From Microbacterium sp. W4I20 (GTDB lineage: Bacteria > Actinomycetota > Actinomycetes > Actinomycetales > Microbacteriaceae): DNA of 64,000 bases. The notes under the pieces were generated by a model, which searched no databases, was not told the origin of the DNA, and saw only the letters and a list, made by a program, of their open reading frames with translations. Location: NCBI RefSeq assembly GCF_030816505.1, contig NZ_JAUSYB010000001.1:4117138-4181137 (forward strand). Direction: 5' to 3'. Of the stretch, positions 16,112-25,898 are shown one piece after another. The position numbers and the translations under genes were made by a program. Each line of letters opens with the position of its first letter. Position 1 is the first letter of the stretch.

Positions 16112-17222
16112 ATGCTCGAACTAGATCTCTCCGCCGAAATCCAGGCGCTCAGGCACACCTTCGGCGACATCAGCGAGGTCGTCGATGTCTCCTACCTCCG
16201 CGACGAGATCGCGAGGCTCAGCGAGGCGGCCGGCGCTCCCGATCTCTGGGACGACACCGAGAACGCCCAGAAGGTGACCAGCGCGCTCAGCCACCGCCAG
16301 TCGGAGCTCGCCCGCATCACCGGCATCGGCTCACGCCTCGACGACCTCGAGGTGCTGATCGGGCTCGCCAACGAGATGGGTGACGAGGAATCCGCGCAGG
16401 AGGCCCGCACCGAGCTCGCGGCACTCACCGACGTGATCAACCAGCTCGAGGTGCAGACGCTCCTCGACGGCGAATACGACGAGCGTTCGGCGATCATCAC
16501 GATCCGCTCCGGCGCCGGCGGCGACGACGCCACCGACTTCGCCGAGATGCTCATGCGCATGTACCTGCGCTGGGCCGAGCGCCACAAGTACCCCGTCAAG
16601 GTGATGGACACGTCGTACGCGGAGGGCGCCGGCATCAAGTCGGCGACCTTCGAGATCGACGCCCCCTACGCCTTCGGCACGATCTCGGTCGAGGCCGGCA
16701 CCCACCGCCTCGCCCGCATCAGCCCTTTCGGGTCGGCGGACAAGCGCCAGACGTCGTTCGCGGCCGTCGAGGTCATCCCGCTGATGGAAGAGGCCACCGA
16801 GGTCGACATCCCCGAGAACGACATCCGGGTCGACGTCTTCCGCTCCTCCGGCCCCGGGTGGGCAGTCCGTCAACACGACCGACTCCGCCGTGCGCCTGAC
16901 GCACCTCCCGAGCGGCATCGTCGTGTCGATGCAGAACGAGAAGTCGCAGATCCAGAACCGCGCGGCCGCCATGCGCGTGCTGCAGACCCGTCTCCTGCTG
17001 CTGCAGAAGGAGCAGGAAGCGGCGAAGAAGAAAGAGCTCGCGGGCACCATCACCGCGAGCTGGGGCGACCAGATGCGCTCGTACTTCCTCTACGGACAGC
17101 AGCTGGTCAAGGACCTCCGCACCGGACACGAGTCGGGCAACCCGGCGAACGTGTTCGACGGCGATCTCGACGGATTCATCTCGGCCGGCATCCGCTGGCG
17201 CAAGCGCAAGGACGAGGACTGA
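16112..17222 (+). CDS. prfB: Peptide chain release factor 2, with a one-base frameshift at the GGQ motif
   Basis: RF2 ends translation at UGA and UAA. The N-terminal 247 codons are in one frame and end in FRSSGPG. The rest ([20 protein letters not shown] to the end, KRKDED) is in the +1 frame. Removing one G at 16856-16858 restores [13 protein letters not shown], with the catalytic GGQ, and gives a 369-residue protein of normal length. RF2 is essential, so a sequencing error is the simplest cause. The classical RF2 autoregulatory frameshift sits near codon 25 and is not seen here. It is followed by a strong terminator. Confidence 0.9.
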
Positions 17223-17242
17223 TCGCAGAGATCACCCGTCAC

Positions 17243-17283
17243 GAACGAAGGCCCGGATGCTGACAGCATCCGGGCCTTCGTTC
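17243..17283. terminator. Strong bidirectional terminator between prfB and the DUF2510 gene
   Basis: GAACGAAGGCCCGGATGCTG, one A, then its exact reverse complement: 20-bp arms with a 1-nt centre, between two convergent genes. Confidence 0.8.
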
Positions 17284-17295
17284 ACGTCGCGGTGA

Positions 17296-18726
17296 TCAGC
17301 CTGCGGAGGCTTCGACGGTCACGCGTGCGACCTCCTGCATGAGCTCGTTCGTGATGATGACCTGGTACGTGCCGCTCTGAGCCACGTCGAACGAGATGGT
17401 GCCCTGCGTGGTCTCCCCGGCGGGGAGCTCGCTGGCCTCGAGCGTCGCGTCGCCGAAGATGTCGTAGTCGCCCGTCGTTCCCTCTGCTGTCTCGATCGAG
17501 AAGTAGAGAGGGTTGACGTAGGTCATGCCGTCGAGCGTCGTCCACGTCAGGTCGACGAGCAGGTAACCGCCGTTGCTGGGGTCGAATCCGGAGTCGTTCG
17601 TCGCGCTCCACGACGCGGAGTTGATCGTGACCTCGCCGGAACCGGAGAGCTGCTTCACCGTGACGGGCTCGCCCATGCTGCCTTCGGCGACGTCTTCCGG
17701 AGCGGTGCCTTCTTCCGTTCCCTCGTCGGTGCCGCCATCGCTCTCCGACGTGACGATCGGGTCGGGGATGTCGATCTGGCTCGCCAGGGAGAAGAGGAAG
17801 ACGAACCCCATGATGAACGCGATGATCGCACCGAGCACGGAGACGCCCATGCCGGTGATGCCCGGCCACTTCTTGCCCTTGAGGAACACCGAGATCAGGG
17901 AGACGACGAAGCCGGCACCCAACAGGATCCATGCGAACGGCAGGGTGACCGGGATGAAGGAGAGGATCACGCCGAGGGCCGCGAGTCCGAGACCGACGAG
18001 TCCGAGGACGGAGATCTTCTGCGGCCCCGCCGGAGCGGCCGCTGCATACGGTGCCGCCGCGGGATACCCACCGGCCGGGTATCCGCCGGGTGCGTTATAG
18101 CCGGGGGCTGACGCGTACGCGCCGGGAGCGGCTGGGTACGCGCCGGGAGCAGCCGGGGCGGTCTGACCGCCGGCGCCGGGGTATCCGGAACCAGCACCCT
18201 GCGGAAGAGGCGGAACCGGCGGGACGGCGGGAGCCGCGCCCGGGTAGCCCGCGGGGCCAGGAGCTGCAGCGGGTGCTGCGGCGCCGGGAGCGGTGAACGG
18301 CGTGGTCTGCGAAGCGTCGTACGAGGCTGTCTGCGCGGGCGCAGCCCAGTCGGGAGCGGCCTCGGGCGCCTCGGTGGCGGGGGTGACGTCGGAGGGGGTC
18401 TCGTCGCGGGCCGGAACCTGGTCGATGAGCGGGGCATCGTGCTGAGTGGGCGCCTCGTACTGTGCCGGAGCCTCGTACTGAGCGGGCGCCTCGTACTGTG
18501 CCGGAGCCTCGTGGTCGACCGCGGGCTCGGCTTCAGAAACAGGCTCGGCTTCCACGACAGGCTCAGCCTCCACGACAGGCTCAGCCTCGGCCACAGGCTC
18601 CGACTCGGCGGGCGCGGCGACCGCGGGCGCAGCGACTTCCGGCGCGAAGTGCTCGGTCCACTGCTGTCCGTCCCACCAGCGCTGTCGTCCGGATCCGTCG
18701 TCGTACCAACCAGCAGGTGTCGTCAT
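17296..18726 (-). CDS. DUF2510 membrane protein with long low-complexity linker
   Basis: A 476-residue protein. Residues 1-30 are a DUF2510 domain (GWYDDGSGRQRWWDGQQWTEH). A long linker follows (about 35-235) with repeats of EPVVEA, then YEAPAQ, then Pro/Ala/Gly/Tyr. Then come two to three transmembrane helices (about 240-320) and an exported C-terminal domain of about 150 residues that resembles DUF4352-type Ig-like domains. The start ATG 18726 has the RBS AAGGGGG. It probably senses or binds something outside the cell. Function unknown. Confidence 0.75.
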   Translation of the reverse strand: MTTPAGWYDDGSGRQRWWDGQQWTEHFAPEVAAPAVAAPAESEPVAEAEPVVEAEPVVEAEPVSEAEPAVDHEAPAQYEAPAQYEAPAQYEAPTQHDAPLIDQVPARDETPSDVTPATEAPEAAPDWAAPAQTASYDASQTTPFTAPGAAAPAAAPGPAGYPGAAPAVPPVPPLPQGAGSGYPGAGGQTAPAAPGAYPAAPGAYASAPGYNAPGGYPAGGYPAAAPYAAAAPAGPQKISVLGLVGLGLAALGVILSFIPVTLPFAWILLGAGFVVSLISVFLKGKKWPGITGMGVSVLGAIIAFIMGFVFLFSLASQIDIPDPIVTSESDGGTDEGTEEGTAPEDVAEGSMGEPVTVKQLSGSGEVTINSASWSATNDSGFDPSNGGYLLVDLTWTTLDGMTYVNPLYFSIETAEGTTGDYDIFGDATLEASELPAGETTQGTISFDVAQSGTYQVIITNELMQEVARVTVEASAG

Positions 18727-18890
18727 GGTGCCCCCTTGAAGTCCTTGGCGCGCGCGGTACCGCGCGAGAACGCCACTCCATGTATAGCAGTGGACGGGGA
18801 CGCCGCTCAGGTGGATGTGGTGGGGAGTGATACCCATCGCACCATTCGACGCGCGGGGGTGTCGCTGGCAGCCAGGGGAGAGGGCGCGCT

Positions 18891-18896
18891 TAGGCT
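18891..18896 (+). promoter_or_regulatory. -10 box (TAGGCT) of ftsE
   Basis: TAGGCT ends 9 nt before the ftsE ATG, so the ftsEX transcript is predicted to be leaderless or nearly so. Confidence 0.45.
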
Positions 18897-18905
18897 CGTA
18901 GCGCC

Positions 18906-20039
18906 ATGATTCGGTTCGAGAACGTCACGAAACGCTACCGCGGGACGTCGAAGCCCGCCCTGTCCGGAGTCGACTTCGAAGTGCAGCGCGGGGAGTTCGT
19001 CTTCCTCGTCGGTGCCTCCGGGTCCGGCAAGTCGTCCTGCCTGCGCCTGATCCTGCGCGAGGACGTGCCCACGACGGGCCGCGTCGCCGTGCTCGGACGA
19101 GACCTGCGGTCGCTCGCCAACCGGAAGGTGCCGTACTTCCGCCGCCACATCGGCTCGGTGTTCCAGGACTTCCGGTTGCTGCCGTCGAAGACCGTCTACC
19201 AGAACGTGGCCTTCACGCTGCAGGTCACCGGTTCCTCGCGCGGCTTCATCCAGCAGGCGGTCCCGGAGGCCTTGGCGCTCGTCGGACTCGACGGCAAACA
19301 GAAGCGGATGCCGCACGAGCTCTCCGGCGGTGAGCAGCAGCGCGTCGCGATCGCCCGCGCCCTCGTGAACCGCCCGCAGGTGCTGCTGGCCGACGAGCCG
19401 ACCGGAAACCTCGACCCGGCCACCTCGGTCGACATCATGCAGCTGCTCGCCCGCATCAACGCCGGCGGCACCACGGTGCTGATGGCCACGCACGAAGCGG
19501 GCTTCGTCGACGCGATGCAGCGCCGCGTGATCGAGCTCAGCGACGGCGAGATGGTGCGCGACGAGGTGCACGGCGGTTACGGTGACACCTCGAACATCCC
19601 GCGCCTCGTGCCGGAGGAGGTCCGCGGCGCCGCTGCGGCCGCCGCGCTCACGGCCGTGCAGGAGGTGCAGCGGCAGACCGCCGACCTCTCCGTCGTGCGG
19701 GCTGCCCTCGCCGAGGAGCTCAGCGCGCAGCGCAAGGCCGCCGCATCCGCCGCGGCATCCGCTCCTGTCTCCGTGCGTCAGCCGGAGAAGCAGGAGTCCG
19801 CGCCCGAACCCTCGACCGTGCGGCCGGCCGCGACGGACGAACCGCAGAAGAGCGCGGAAGCCCCTCGCCCGGTCCCCGCACCCGAGGCTCCCCGCGAACC
19901 GGCCGAAGACGTACCCGCCTCGGTCGGCCCCCGCACGCACCCGATCGTGCTGCCGCAGGTCGACGTGGCAGAGCTCGGCGTCGCCGATCGACTCGGTCTC
20001 TCGGACGACGATGCTGAGGAAGTGGGCCCGACCTCATGA
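18906..20039 (+). CDS. ftsE: Cell division ATP-binding protein FtsE with C-terminal extension
   Basis: ABC ATPase of the FtsEX complex, which at the septum activates peptidoglycan hydrolases. Walker [10 protein letters not shown] (36-44), signature LSGGEQQ (about 138) and Walker B VLLADEP are intact, and the first 225 residues match FtsE. The remaining 150 residues are an Ala/Pro/Glu-rich extension ([20 protein letters not shown]) that standard FtsE lacks. It is probably disordered and may be lineage-specific. ftsX overlaps by ATGA. Confidence 0.93.
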   Translation: MIRFENVTKRYRGTSKPALSGVDFEVQRGEFVFLVGASGSGKSSCLRLILREDVPTTGRVAVLGRDLRSLANRKVPYFRRHIGSVFQDFRLLPSKTVYQNVAFTLQVTGSSRGFIQQAVPEALALVGLDGKQKRMPHELSGGEQQRVAIARALVNRPQVLLADEPTGNLDPATSVDIMQLLARINAGGTTVLMATHEAGFVDAMQRRVIELSDGEMVRDEVHGGYGDTSNIPRLVPEEVRGAAAAAALTAVQEVQRQTADLSVVRAALAEELSAQRKAAASAAASAPVSVRQPEKQESAPEPSTVRPAATDEPQKSAEAPRPVPAPEAPREPAEDVPASVGPRTHPIVLPQVDVAELGVADRLGLSDDDAEEVGPTS

Positions 20040-20950
20040 GAATCGGCCTGATCCTGACCGAGGCCCTCGGCGGCCTGCGGCGCAACATCTCGATGGTGAT
20101 CTCCGTCGTGCTCGTGACCTTCGTCTCGCTGACCTTCGTCGGTGCAGCGATCCTAATGCAGGGGCAGATCGGCGTCATGCGCGGGTACTGGGCCGAGCGC
20201 GCCCAGGTGGCGGTCTACATGTGCTCGGAGGTGTCCGAGGCCGACACGTGCCTCGACGGCGCGGCCAGCGAGGAGCAGGTCGCGGCGGTGCGTGCGCAGC
20301 TCGAGGGCGACGCGCTCTCGCCCCTCATCAGCTCGATGACCTTCGACACGAAGGAAGACACCTACGCCAAGCTGGTGGAGCAGCTCGGTGAGGACCAGGC
20401 GAGCGTTCTCACACCCGACCAGGCGTTCGAGGTGTTCTTCGTGACCATGAAGGACCCCGGCCAATCCCAGGTGCTGTCCGAGGCCTTCAGCGGGCAAGCC
20501 GGGGTGGAGCAGGTGCAGGACCAGCTCCAATACCTGGAACCGCTGTTCTCCGCGTTGACGGTGGCGACCTACATCGCCGTCGGCATCGCCGCGCTGATGC
20601 TGATCGCGGCCACCCTGCTGATCGCCACGACGATCCGATTGTCGGCGTACGCGCGGCGCAAGGAGATCGGCATCATGCGGCTGGTCGGCGCCTCGAACCG
20701 GTTCATCCAGACACCCTTCGTGCTGGAGGGCGTCTTCGCCGCGTTCCTGGGATCGGCGCTGGCCAGCGCTGCCGTGGTGGCGGGCGTGCACTTCGGCGTC
20801 AACGGGTACCTGCGCGGTCGCGTGCCCTTCATCACCACCTGGGTGACGATGGGGGATGCTGCGCTCGTCGTGCCGGTGCTGATCGGGATCGGCGTGATCC
20901 TGGCCGCGCTCTCGGCCGGCTTCGCGATCCGACGCTGGCTGCGCACCTGA
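20036..20950 (+). CDS. ftsX: Cell division permease-like protein FtsX
   Basis: A 304-residue protein with the FtsX layout: cytoplasmic N-terminus, helix 1 (about 20-45), an extracellular domain of about 130 residues with two Cys (CSEVSEADTC), then three C-terminal helices with the FtsX/MacB-like segment ARRKEIGIMRLVGASNRFI. With FtsE it controls cell-wall hydrolases such as RipC. Fits the conserved actinobacterial order prfB-ftsE-ftsX-smpB. Confidence 0.93.
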   Translation: MRIGLILTEALGGLRRNISMVISVVLVTFVSLTFVGAAILMQGQIGVMRGYWAERAQVAVYMCSEVSEADTCLDGAASEEQVAAVRAQLEGDALSPLISSMTFDTKEDTYAKLVEQLGEDQASVLTPDQAFEVFFVTMKDPGQSQVLSEAFSGQAGVEQVQDQLQYLEPLFSALTVATYIAVGIAALMLIAATLLIATTIRLSAYARRKEIGIMRLVGASNRFIQTPFVLEGVFAAFLGSALASAAVVAGVHFGVNGYLRGRVPFITTWVTMGDAALVVPVLIGIGVILAALSAGFAIRRWLRT

Positions 20951-20969
20951 CGCGCGTCTGCGGCTGATG

Positions 20970-20975
20970 TAGGCT
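20970..20975 (+). promoter_or_regulatory. -10 box (TAGGCT) of smpB
   Basis: TAGGCT lies 46 nt before the smpB ATG. Unlike its neighbours, smpB would have a short 5' leader, and it has an AGGAG ribosome binding site. Confidence 0.4.
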
Positions 20976-21021
20976 GGTGGGCTGGCCGCTACGGAAAGGC
21001 CGCCACAGAAAGCAGGAGATC

Positions 21022-21498
21022 ATGCCCAGGGAACGCGGGGAGAAGGTCATCGCGACCAATCGTCGCGCACGTCACGACTACAACATCGAGAAGTCGTACG
21101 AGGCGGGGATGGTGCTCACGGGCACCGAGGTGAAGTCGCTGCGTCAAGGGCGGGCCAACCTCAGCGACGGCTACGCGTTCGTCAAGGGCAACGAGGTCTT
21201 CCTCGACTCCGTGCACATCCCGGAGTACTCGCAGGGCCACTGGACGAACCACGCGGCCAAGCGCATCCGCAAGCTGCTGCTGCACCGCGCCGAGATCGAC
21301 AAGATCGCGCACGCCGTCTCGGCGGGCGGATACACCCTGATCCCGCTCAAGCTCTACTTCGCCGACGGCAAGGCCAAGGTCGAGATCGCACTCGCCAAGG
21401 GAAAGCGCGAGTTCGACAAGCGTCAGACCCTGCGCGAGCGGCAGGACACCCGCGAGGCCGACCGGGCGATGCGCCTGCGCAACCGCGTGGGCGAGTAG
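21022..21498 (+). CDS. smpB: SsrA-binding protein SmpB
   Basis: A 158-residue protein that delivers tmRNA to stalled ribosomes. It has NRRARHDYNIEKSYEAGMVL, TGTEVKSLRQGRANL and the C-terminal basic tail ending READRAMRLRNRVGE. ATG 21022 is chosen because it has AGGAG upstream and gives the family-typical N-terminus; a GTG further upstream would add 15 atypical residues. No ssrA gene was seen in the window. Confidence 0.95.
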   Translation: MPRERGEKVIATNRRARHDYNIEKSYEAGMVLTGTEVKSLRQGRANLSDGYAFVKGNEVFLDSVHIPEYSQGHWTNHAAKRIRKLLLHRAEIDKIAHAVSAGGYTLIPLKLYFADGKAKVEIALAKGKREFDKRQTLRERQDTREADRAMRLRNRVGE

Positions 21499-21505
21499 CG
21501 AGAAC

Positions 21506-23371
21506 TCACAGCCGGGGTTCGAAGCCGAACACGCGGCCGAGGAACGTCAGCTCGCGCTCCAGCGCATCGACGATCGTCTCGGCGCTGCGGAAGCCGTGCC
21601 CCTCGCCGGGGTAGAGGACGTACTCGTGGTCGACGCCGCGCTTCTCCAGGGCGTCGCGGATGGCCTCGGACTGTGCGGGCGGCACGACCCGGTCTTCGCC
21701 TCCCTGCATCAGGAGGACGGGCACGTCGATGCGGTCGGCGTGAGTGAGTGGCGACCGCTCGATGTAGAGCGCCTCGGATGCCGGGAGCGGACCGACGAGG
21801 CCCGTGATGTAGTGCGCCTCGAAGTCGTGCGAGTGCTGCGCCAGCATCCGCAGATCCGCGACGCCGTAGCGGCTGATGCCGGCGGCGAAGGTCCCGCCTC
21901 GCACGAGTGCCGACAGGACGGTCCAGCCGCCCGCTGACCCTCCGCGGATGGCGATGCGCGCGGGGTCCGCGAGCCCGGCATCGGCGAGGCCGCGCGCGGC
22001 GGCGATGACGTCGTCGACATCGACCACGCCCCACTGCCCGTGCAGCCGCTGCCGATAGTCGCGCCCGTAGCCGGTCGAGCCGCCGTAGTTGACGTCGAGC
22101 ACGCCGATGCCGCGGCTCGTGTAGAACGCGATCGCCGAAGAGGCGGCGCCCGTGACGTGGGCCGTGGGGCCGCCGTGCACGAACACGACGTAGGGCGGAA
22201 GTTCTCCGGCGGGTGCGGTGGCCTCCGGGTGGGCCGGCGCGTAGGCGAAGGCGTGCACAGCGCCATGCGTTCCGTCGACCACGATCGGCGCGGCGGGCGG
22301 CATCCAGTCGGCATCCGTCGGGGTGCCTCCGGTGACGGTGACGACCTCGCCCGAGTCGAGGTCCACGCACCATACGCCCGGTGTCGTGGTCGCACTGTTG
22401 CCCGAGAGCAGCACGCGTGAGCCCGAGACGTCGTCGACGCTGACGTGGCCGTCGCAGGGCACCTCGAGTCGACGGGTGCTGCCGTCGGTCGCGATCACGA
22501 CGACCTCGTCGCGCCCGTTCGTGCGGACGGCGACGATCCTCCCGTCGGCGACCGGCTGGTACCAGCGGTTGCCGAGCACCCACAGGCCGTAGCCGGTGTC
22601 CGCGTCGGTGGCGGTGAGCGCCTCCGGCGCGCCTCGGGGTGTCAGGCCGTCGAGCGACAGCCGCTGCAGCTGCCAGCGGCCGGACGGGTCGTCGGCGAAC
22701 ACGATCTCGGCGCCGCTCACCCACTCCGGCTGCAGGGCCGCTGTCGTGGCGACCGGGGCGAACGTCTGGCCGTCGACCGACGCGATCGACAGGAGTGCGC
22801 TCTCCCACGGCATCCGCACGCCGCTCCATTCGACCCACGCGATGCGAGTCGCGTCCGGGGAGAGCGCGGGGTGCGCGAAGAAGGCACTGCCCTGCACGAA
22901 CACCCGGATGGCCGCAGCATCGTCGGAGGCCGAACCGTCGACAGGGATCTCGACGATCGCGCGGCGGTGCGGCTCGGCCTGGAGATCCTCGCGCACAGCG
23001 AGCAGACGCCCCTGTTGCACCCGGAGTCCGCCGTGCGCGGGGCCTGGGGGAGTGAGCGGCACGGGGACTCCGCCGCGTTTCAGGCGGTACACCCGCTGAT
23101 CCCCGCCGTCGACGAAGAAGAGGGTTCCGTCGGCATCCGCCGTCCACGCGCCGCCGCCGTACTCATGGACGCGGGATCGCGCGCTCCACGGCGCAGCGAG
23201 GACCTCGGTGCCCGCGGAACTGCGCACCGTCACCCGGCCGCCCTCGGCGGGAACCGATTCGCCCCACCAGATCTCGGAGCCGACGAACCGCGAGCCGTCG
23301 ATCCGAGGAGCGGATGCCGCCACCGACGCGGCGGAGAACGGAGAGGGCCAGGAACCGAACGGCATCGACAT
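21506..23371 (-). CDS. S9 family prolyl oligopeptidase-like peptidase
   Basis: A 621-residue cytosolic serine peptidase. Residues 1-370 form a beta-propeller-like domain. The alpha/beta hydrolase domain (about 385-621) carries the triad Ser479 (GGSAGG), Asp560 (GGEDRVVP) and His592 (GEGHGF). It resembles the dipeptidyl/acylaminoacyl peptidase branch of S9. No signal peptide is seen. The ATG lies 6 nt after TAGGCT, so the mRNA is probably leaderless. Confidence 0.88.
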   Translation of the reverse strand: MSMPFGSWPSPFSAASVAASAPRIDGSRFVGSEIWWGESVPAEGGRVTVRSSAGTEVLAAPWSARSRVHEYGGGAWTADADGTLFFVDGGDQRVYRLKRGGVPVPLTPPGPAHGGLRVQQGRLLAVREDLQAEPHRRAIVEIPVDGSASDDAAAIRVFVQGSAFFAHPALSPDATRIAWVEWSGVRMPWESALLSIASVDGQTFAPVATTAALQPEWVSGAEIVFADDPSGRWQLQRLSLDGLTPRGAPEALTATDADTGYGLWVLGNRWYQPVADGRIVAVRTNGRDEVVVIATDGSTRRLEVPCDGHVSVDDVSGSRVLLSGNSATTTPGVWCVDLDSGEVVTVTGGTPTDADWMPPAAPIVVDGTHGAVHAFAYAPAHPEATAPAGELPPYVVFVHGGPTAHVTGAASSAIAFYTSRGIGVLDVNYGGSTGYGRDYRQRLHGQWGVVDVDDVIAAARGLADAGLADPARIAIRGGSAGGWTVLSALVRGGTFAAGISRYGVADLRMLAQHSHDFEAHYITGLVGPLPASEALYIERSPLTHADRIDVPVLLMQGGEDRVVPPAQSEAIRDALEKRGVDHEYVLYPGEGHGFRSAETIVDALERELTFLGRVFGFEPRL

Positions 23372-23377
23372 GGTTCG

Positions 23378-23383
23378 AGCCTA
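23378..23383 (-). promoter_or_regulatory. -10 box (TAGGCT), leaderless promoter of the S9 peptidase
   Basis: On the minus strand TAGGCT ends 6 nt before the ATG at 23371. Confidence 0.5.
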
Positions 23384-23432
23384 GGCGCGGGTCGACGTCC
23401 CTTCGAGCCTGGGCGGATGCCGGAGGAGCCGC

Positions 23433-24119
23433 TCAGACGGCGCGGAGCACCGCCACGACCTTGCCGAGCACGGTGGCCTCGTCGCCGAGGATCGGCTCGA
23501 ACGCGGAGTTGCGCGGCAGCAGCCAGGTGTGACCGTCCCGCCGGCGGAAGGTCTTGACGGTGGCCTCGTCGTCGAGCATCGCCGCGACGATCTCGCCGTT
23601 CTCGGCGCTGTTCTGCGAGCGGATGACGACCCAGTCGCCGTCGCAGATGGCCGCGTCGATCATCGACTCGCCCTGGACCTTGAGCATGAAGAGGTCCCCC
23701 TTGCCGACGAGCTGGCGGGGGAGAGGGAAGATCTCCTCGACCTGCTGCTCGGCCGTGATGGGAACACCGGCGGCGATGCGACCGACGAGCGGCACGAGTG
23801 CGGCGTCGCCGACCGGGGTGGCGATGTCGGCGGGGTTCTCGCCGCTGGTGCCGGGAAGATCGATCAGCACCTCCATCGCGCGGGTCTTGCCCGGATCACG
23901 GCGCAGGTAGCCGCTGAGCTCGAGCTGTCCGAGCTGGTGGGTGACGCTGGAGAGAGACTTCAGCCCCACGGCGTCGCCGATCTCGCGCATGCTCGGCGGG
24001 TAGCCGTGATGCGCGATGGAGGTCTGGATTACCTCCAGGATCGCCATCTGCTTCGGGCTCAGGCTCTTCCGACGGCGCGTCCGAGGGGCCTCCTGCTCCG
24101 GGGCTGAGTTCTCGCTCAT
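23433..24119 (-). CDS. lexA: LexA repressor
   Basis: A 228-residue SOS repressor. Winged-helix N-terminus ([31 protein letters not shown]) and S24 autoprotease C-terminus with the Ala117-Gly118 cleavage site (RIAAGVP), Ser152 (GESMID) and Lys189 (ATVKTF). On RecA activation it cleaves itself and frees SOS genes. It has the RBS AAGGAG. It is divergent from a LysM gene, as lexA is from yneA/chiZ in other Gram-positives. Confidence 0.96.
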   Translation of the reverse strand: MSENSAPEQEAPRTRRRKSLSPKQMAILEVIQTSIAHHGYPPSMREIGDAVGLKSLSSVTHQLGQLELSGYLRRDPGKTRAMEVLIDLPGTSGENPADIATPVGDAALVPLVGRIAAGVPITAEQQVEEIFPLPRQLVGKGDLFMLKVQGESMIDAAICDGDWVVIRSQNSAENGEIVAAMLDDEATVKTFRRRDGHTWLLPRNSAFEPILGDEATVLGKVVAVLRAV

Positions 24120-24217
24120 GGTGCTCCTTCAGTACGCGATCCGACGTTCCTCTTCGAATGTCGGAGGCCCGTGGTGGGGTGTTCTTATCGAAACCGTATC
24201 CGAGAATCGCGCCGATC

Positions 24218-24233
24218 TGGAAGATCTGTTCGA
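24218..24233. promoter_or_regulatory. Possible SOS box upstream of lexA
   Basis: TGGAAG-ATCT-GTTCGA has a perfect right half and a two-mismatch left half relative to the actinobacterial SOS box (TCGAAC-N4-GTTCGA). It lies in the lexA/LysM intergenic region. Confidence 0.35.
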
Positions 24234-24272
24234 GCGTGTCGGCAGATTCTCTGATCCGATTTCGAAGAACGG

Positions 24273-24305
24273 TTGACAGATGTTCGAACTCGAAGATATC
24301 TTCGG
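24273..24305 (+). promoter_or_regulatory. Promoter of the LysM gene with overlapping dyad
   Basis: TTGACA (24273-24278), an 18-bp spacer, then TATCTT (24297-24302) form a good sigma-A promoter. The spacer and -10 carry GTTCGAAC (24282-24289) and a near-perfect dyad TCGAAG-ATAT-CTTCGG (24290-24305), a likely LexA operator. Confidence 0.5.
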
Positions 24306-24409
24306 AACGTAGCTTCGCATCCACGGCTCCCGGCCGAGACGTGAATGCGAACGCTACGCCAACTTCCCCGCCGGCTGACGTCGACGGGACAGGGGTAAGG
24401 AGCCCGACA

Positions 24410-24777
24410 TGAGCAGCATCAGCTTCAGCACCGCAGTGGTCATCCCGGCACGCCCGGCGACGCGCTCACGGCTGCGACTGACGGCTCGTGGGCGCTCCGT
24501 GCTGCTGGGCCTCGCGGCTGTCCCTCTGGCCGTCGGCATCGCGTTCGCCGCGATCGGTGGCGGCAACGCCATCGCCTCGGGCGACGACGTCGCAATCGCC
24601 AGCTTCGAGACGGTCACGGTTCTGCCGGGTGACACGCTGTGGTCGATCGCCACCTCCATCGCTCCCGCCGCCGATCCTCGTGAGGTCATCGGCGAGATCA
24701 GCCGCCTCAACATGCTCCGCGGCGGAGAACTGCAGATCGGTCAAGAACTCGCCATCCCCGCGCAGTTCGCCGACTGA
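24410..24777 (+). CDS. LysM protein, YneA/ChiZ-like SOS cell-division inhibitor candidate
   Basis: A 122-residue protein with a cytoplasmic N-terminus, one transmembrane helix (about 32-52) and an outside LysM domain (about 67-117: VTVLPGDTLWSIATSI, NMLRGGELQIGQELAIP). Its layout and its position divergent from lexA match Bacillus YneA and mycobacterial ChiZ (Rv2719c), which stop cell division during the SOS response. A TTGACA/TATCTT promoter with an overlapping dyad lies about 100 bp upstream. Confidence 0.75.
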
Positions 24778-24800
24778 CGTCACGCGGGCGGCTCGCGGCC

Positions 24801-24806
24801 TAGCAT
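24801..24806 (+). promoter_or_regulatory. -10 box (TAGCAT), leaderless promoter of hisC
   Basis: TAGCAT ends 6 nt before the GTG start of hisC. Confidence 0.5.
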
Positions 24807-24812
24807 TGAACG

Positions 24813-25898
24813 GTGACCTCTTCACTCGACGACCTTCCGCTCCGCGACGATCTGCGCGGTCTCACTCCGTATGGCGCGCCGCAGGCGCCGCTGCCGATCG
24901 CGCTCAACGTGAATGAGAACACGCATCCGGTGCCGGATGCCGTGGCGAGCGACATCCTCGATGACATCGCCGTCGCTCTCCGCGACGTGAATCGCTACCC
25001 CGACCGCGAGTTCACCACCCTGCGCGAGGGGTTCGCCGAGTATCTCGGCCACGGCCTTTCAGCGGACCAGATCTGGGCCGGGAACGGTTCCAACGAGGTG
25101 CTCCAGCACATCCTGCAGGCGTTCGGCGGACCAGGACGCACGGCGTTCAGCTTCGCGCCGACCTATTCGATGTACCCGCTGATCGCCCAGGGGACCGGAG
25201 CTCGCTGGGTCGCCGGCACCCGGCAGCCCGACTACACGATCACCCCGGAGGAGGCGGCTGCCCAGGTGCGTGCCGTCGACCCCGATGTGATCCTGCTGTG
25301 CTCGCCGAACAACCCGACCGGTACACCGCTCGGGCTCGACGTCGTCGAGGCGGTGTACGACGCGGCGCGCGGCATCGTCGTCGTGGACGAGGCGTATCAG
25401 GAGTTCGCACCGCGAGAGGCGGCATCCGCACTGACCCTCCTCGACGGACGCCCCCGCCTGGCGGTCTCGCGCACCATGAGCAAGGCCTTCGCCTTCGCGG
25501 GAGCGCGTGTCGGGTATCTGGCGGCAGATCCTGCCTTCATCGACGCGCTCCGCCTCGTCCGCCTGCCCTACCACCTGAGCGCACTCACGCAGGCGGCCGC
25601 CGTCGCGGCCCTGCGCAATTCCGACGTGATGCTCGGCATGGTGGAGGAGATCGTCGAGCAGCGCGATCGACTCTCCGCGACACTCGAGGCCCTCGGGTAC
25701 GCGCCGCACGAGTCCTGGTCGAATTTCGTGCTCTTCGGCGGGGTGTCCGACCCTCGCGACACCTGGCAGCGCCTCTACGATCAGGGCGTGCTGATCCGCG
25801 ACGTCGGCATCCCCGGCCACCTCCGCGTCACTGCCGGCACCGAGGCGGAGACCACCGCATTCCTCGACGCCCTCGCCTCGATAGGATCGGCTTCATGA
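24813..25898 (+). CDS. hisC: Histidinol-phosphate aminotransferase
   Basis: A 361-residue PLP enzyme that converts imidazole acetol-phosphate and glutamate to histidinol phosphate. It has the type I fold: [10 protein letters not shown] at the N-terminus, [19 protein letters not shown], and the PLP-Lys motif [17 protein letters not shown]. Starts at GTG and overlaps hisB by ATGA. First gene of the hisCBH unit. Confidence 0.95.
   Translation: MTSSLDDLPLRDDLRGLTPYGAPQAPLPIALNVNENTHPVPDAVASDILDDIAVALRDVNRYPDREFTTLREGFAEYLGHGLSADQIWAGNGSNEVLQHILQAFGGPGRTAFSFAPTYSMYPLIAQGTGARWVAGTRQPDYTITPEEAAAQVRAVDPDVILLCSPNNPTGTPLGLDVVEAVYDAARGIVVVDEAYQEFAPREAASALTLLDGRPRLAVSRTMSKAFAFAGARVGYLAADPAFIDALRLVRLPYHLSALTQAAAVAALRNSDVMLGMVEEIVEQRDRLSATLEALGYAPHESWSNFVLFGGVSDPRDTWQRLYDQGVLIRDVGIPGHLRVTAGTEAETTAFLDALASIGSAS

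Noticed and set aside
16112..16200. Classical RF2 programmed frameshift near codon 25 of prfB
   Set aside because: The frame is open there with no UGA. The break is at codon 248, in the GGQ motif.
18430..18600. DNA-level tandem repeats as a regulatory array
   Set aside because: They encode the EPVVEA and YEAPAQ linker repeats of the DUF2510 protein and stay in frame.
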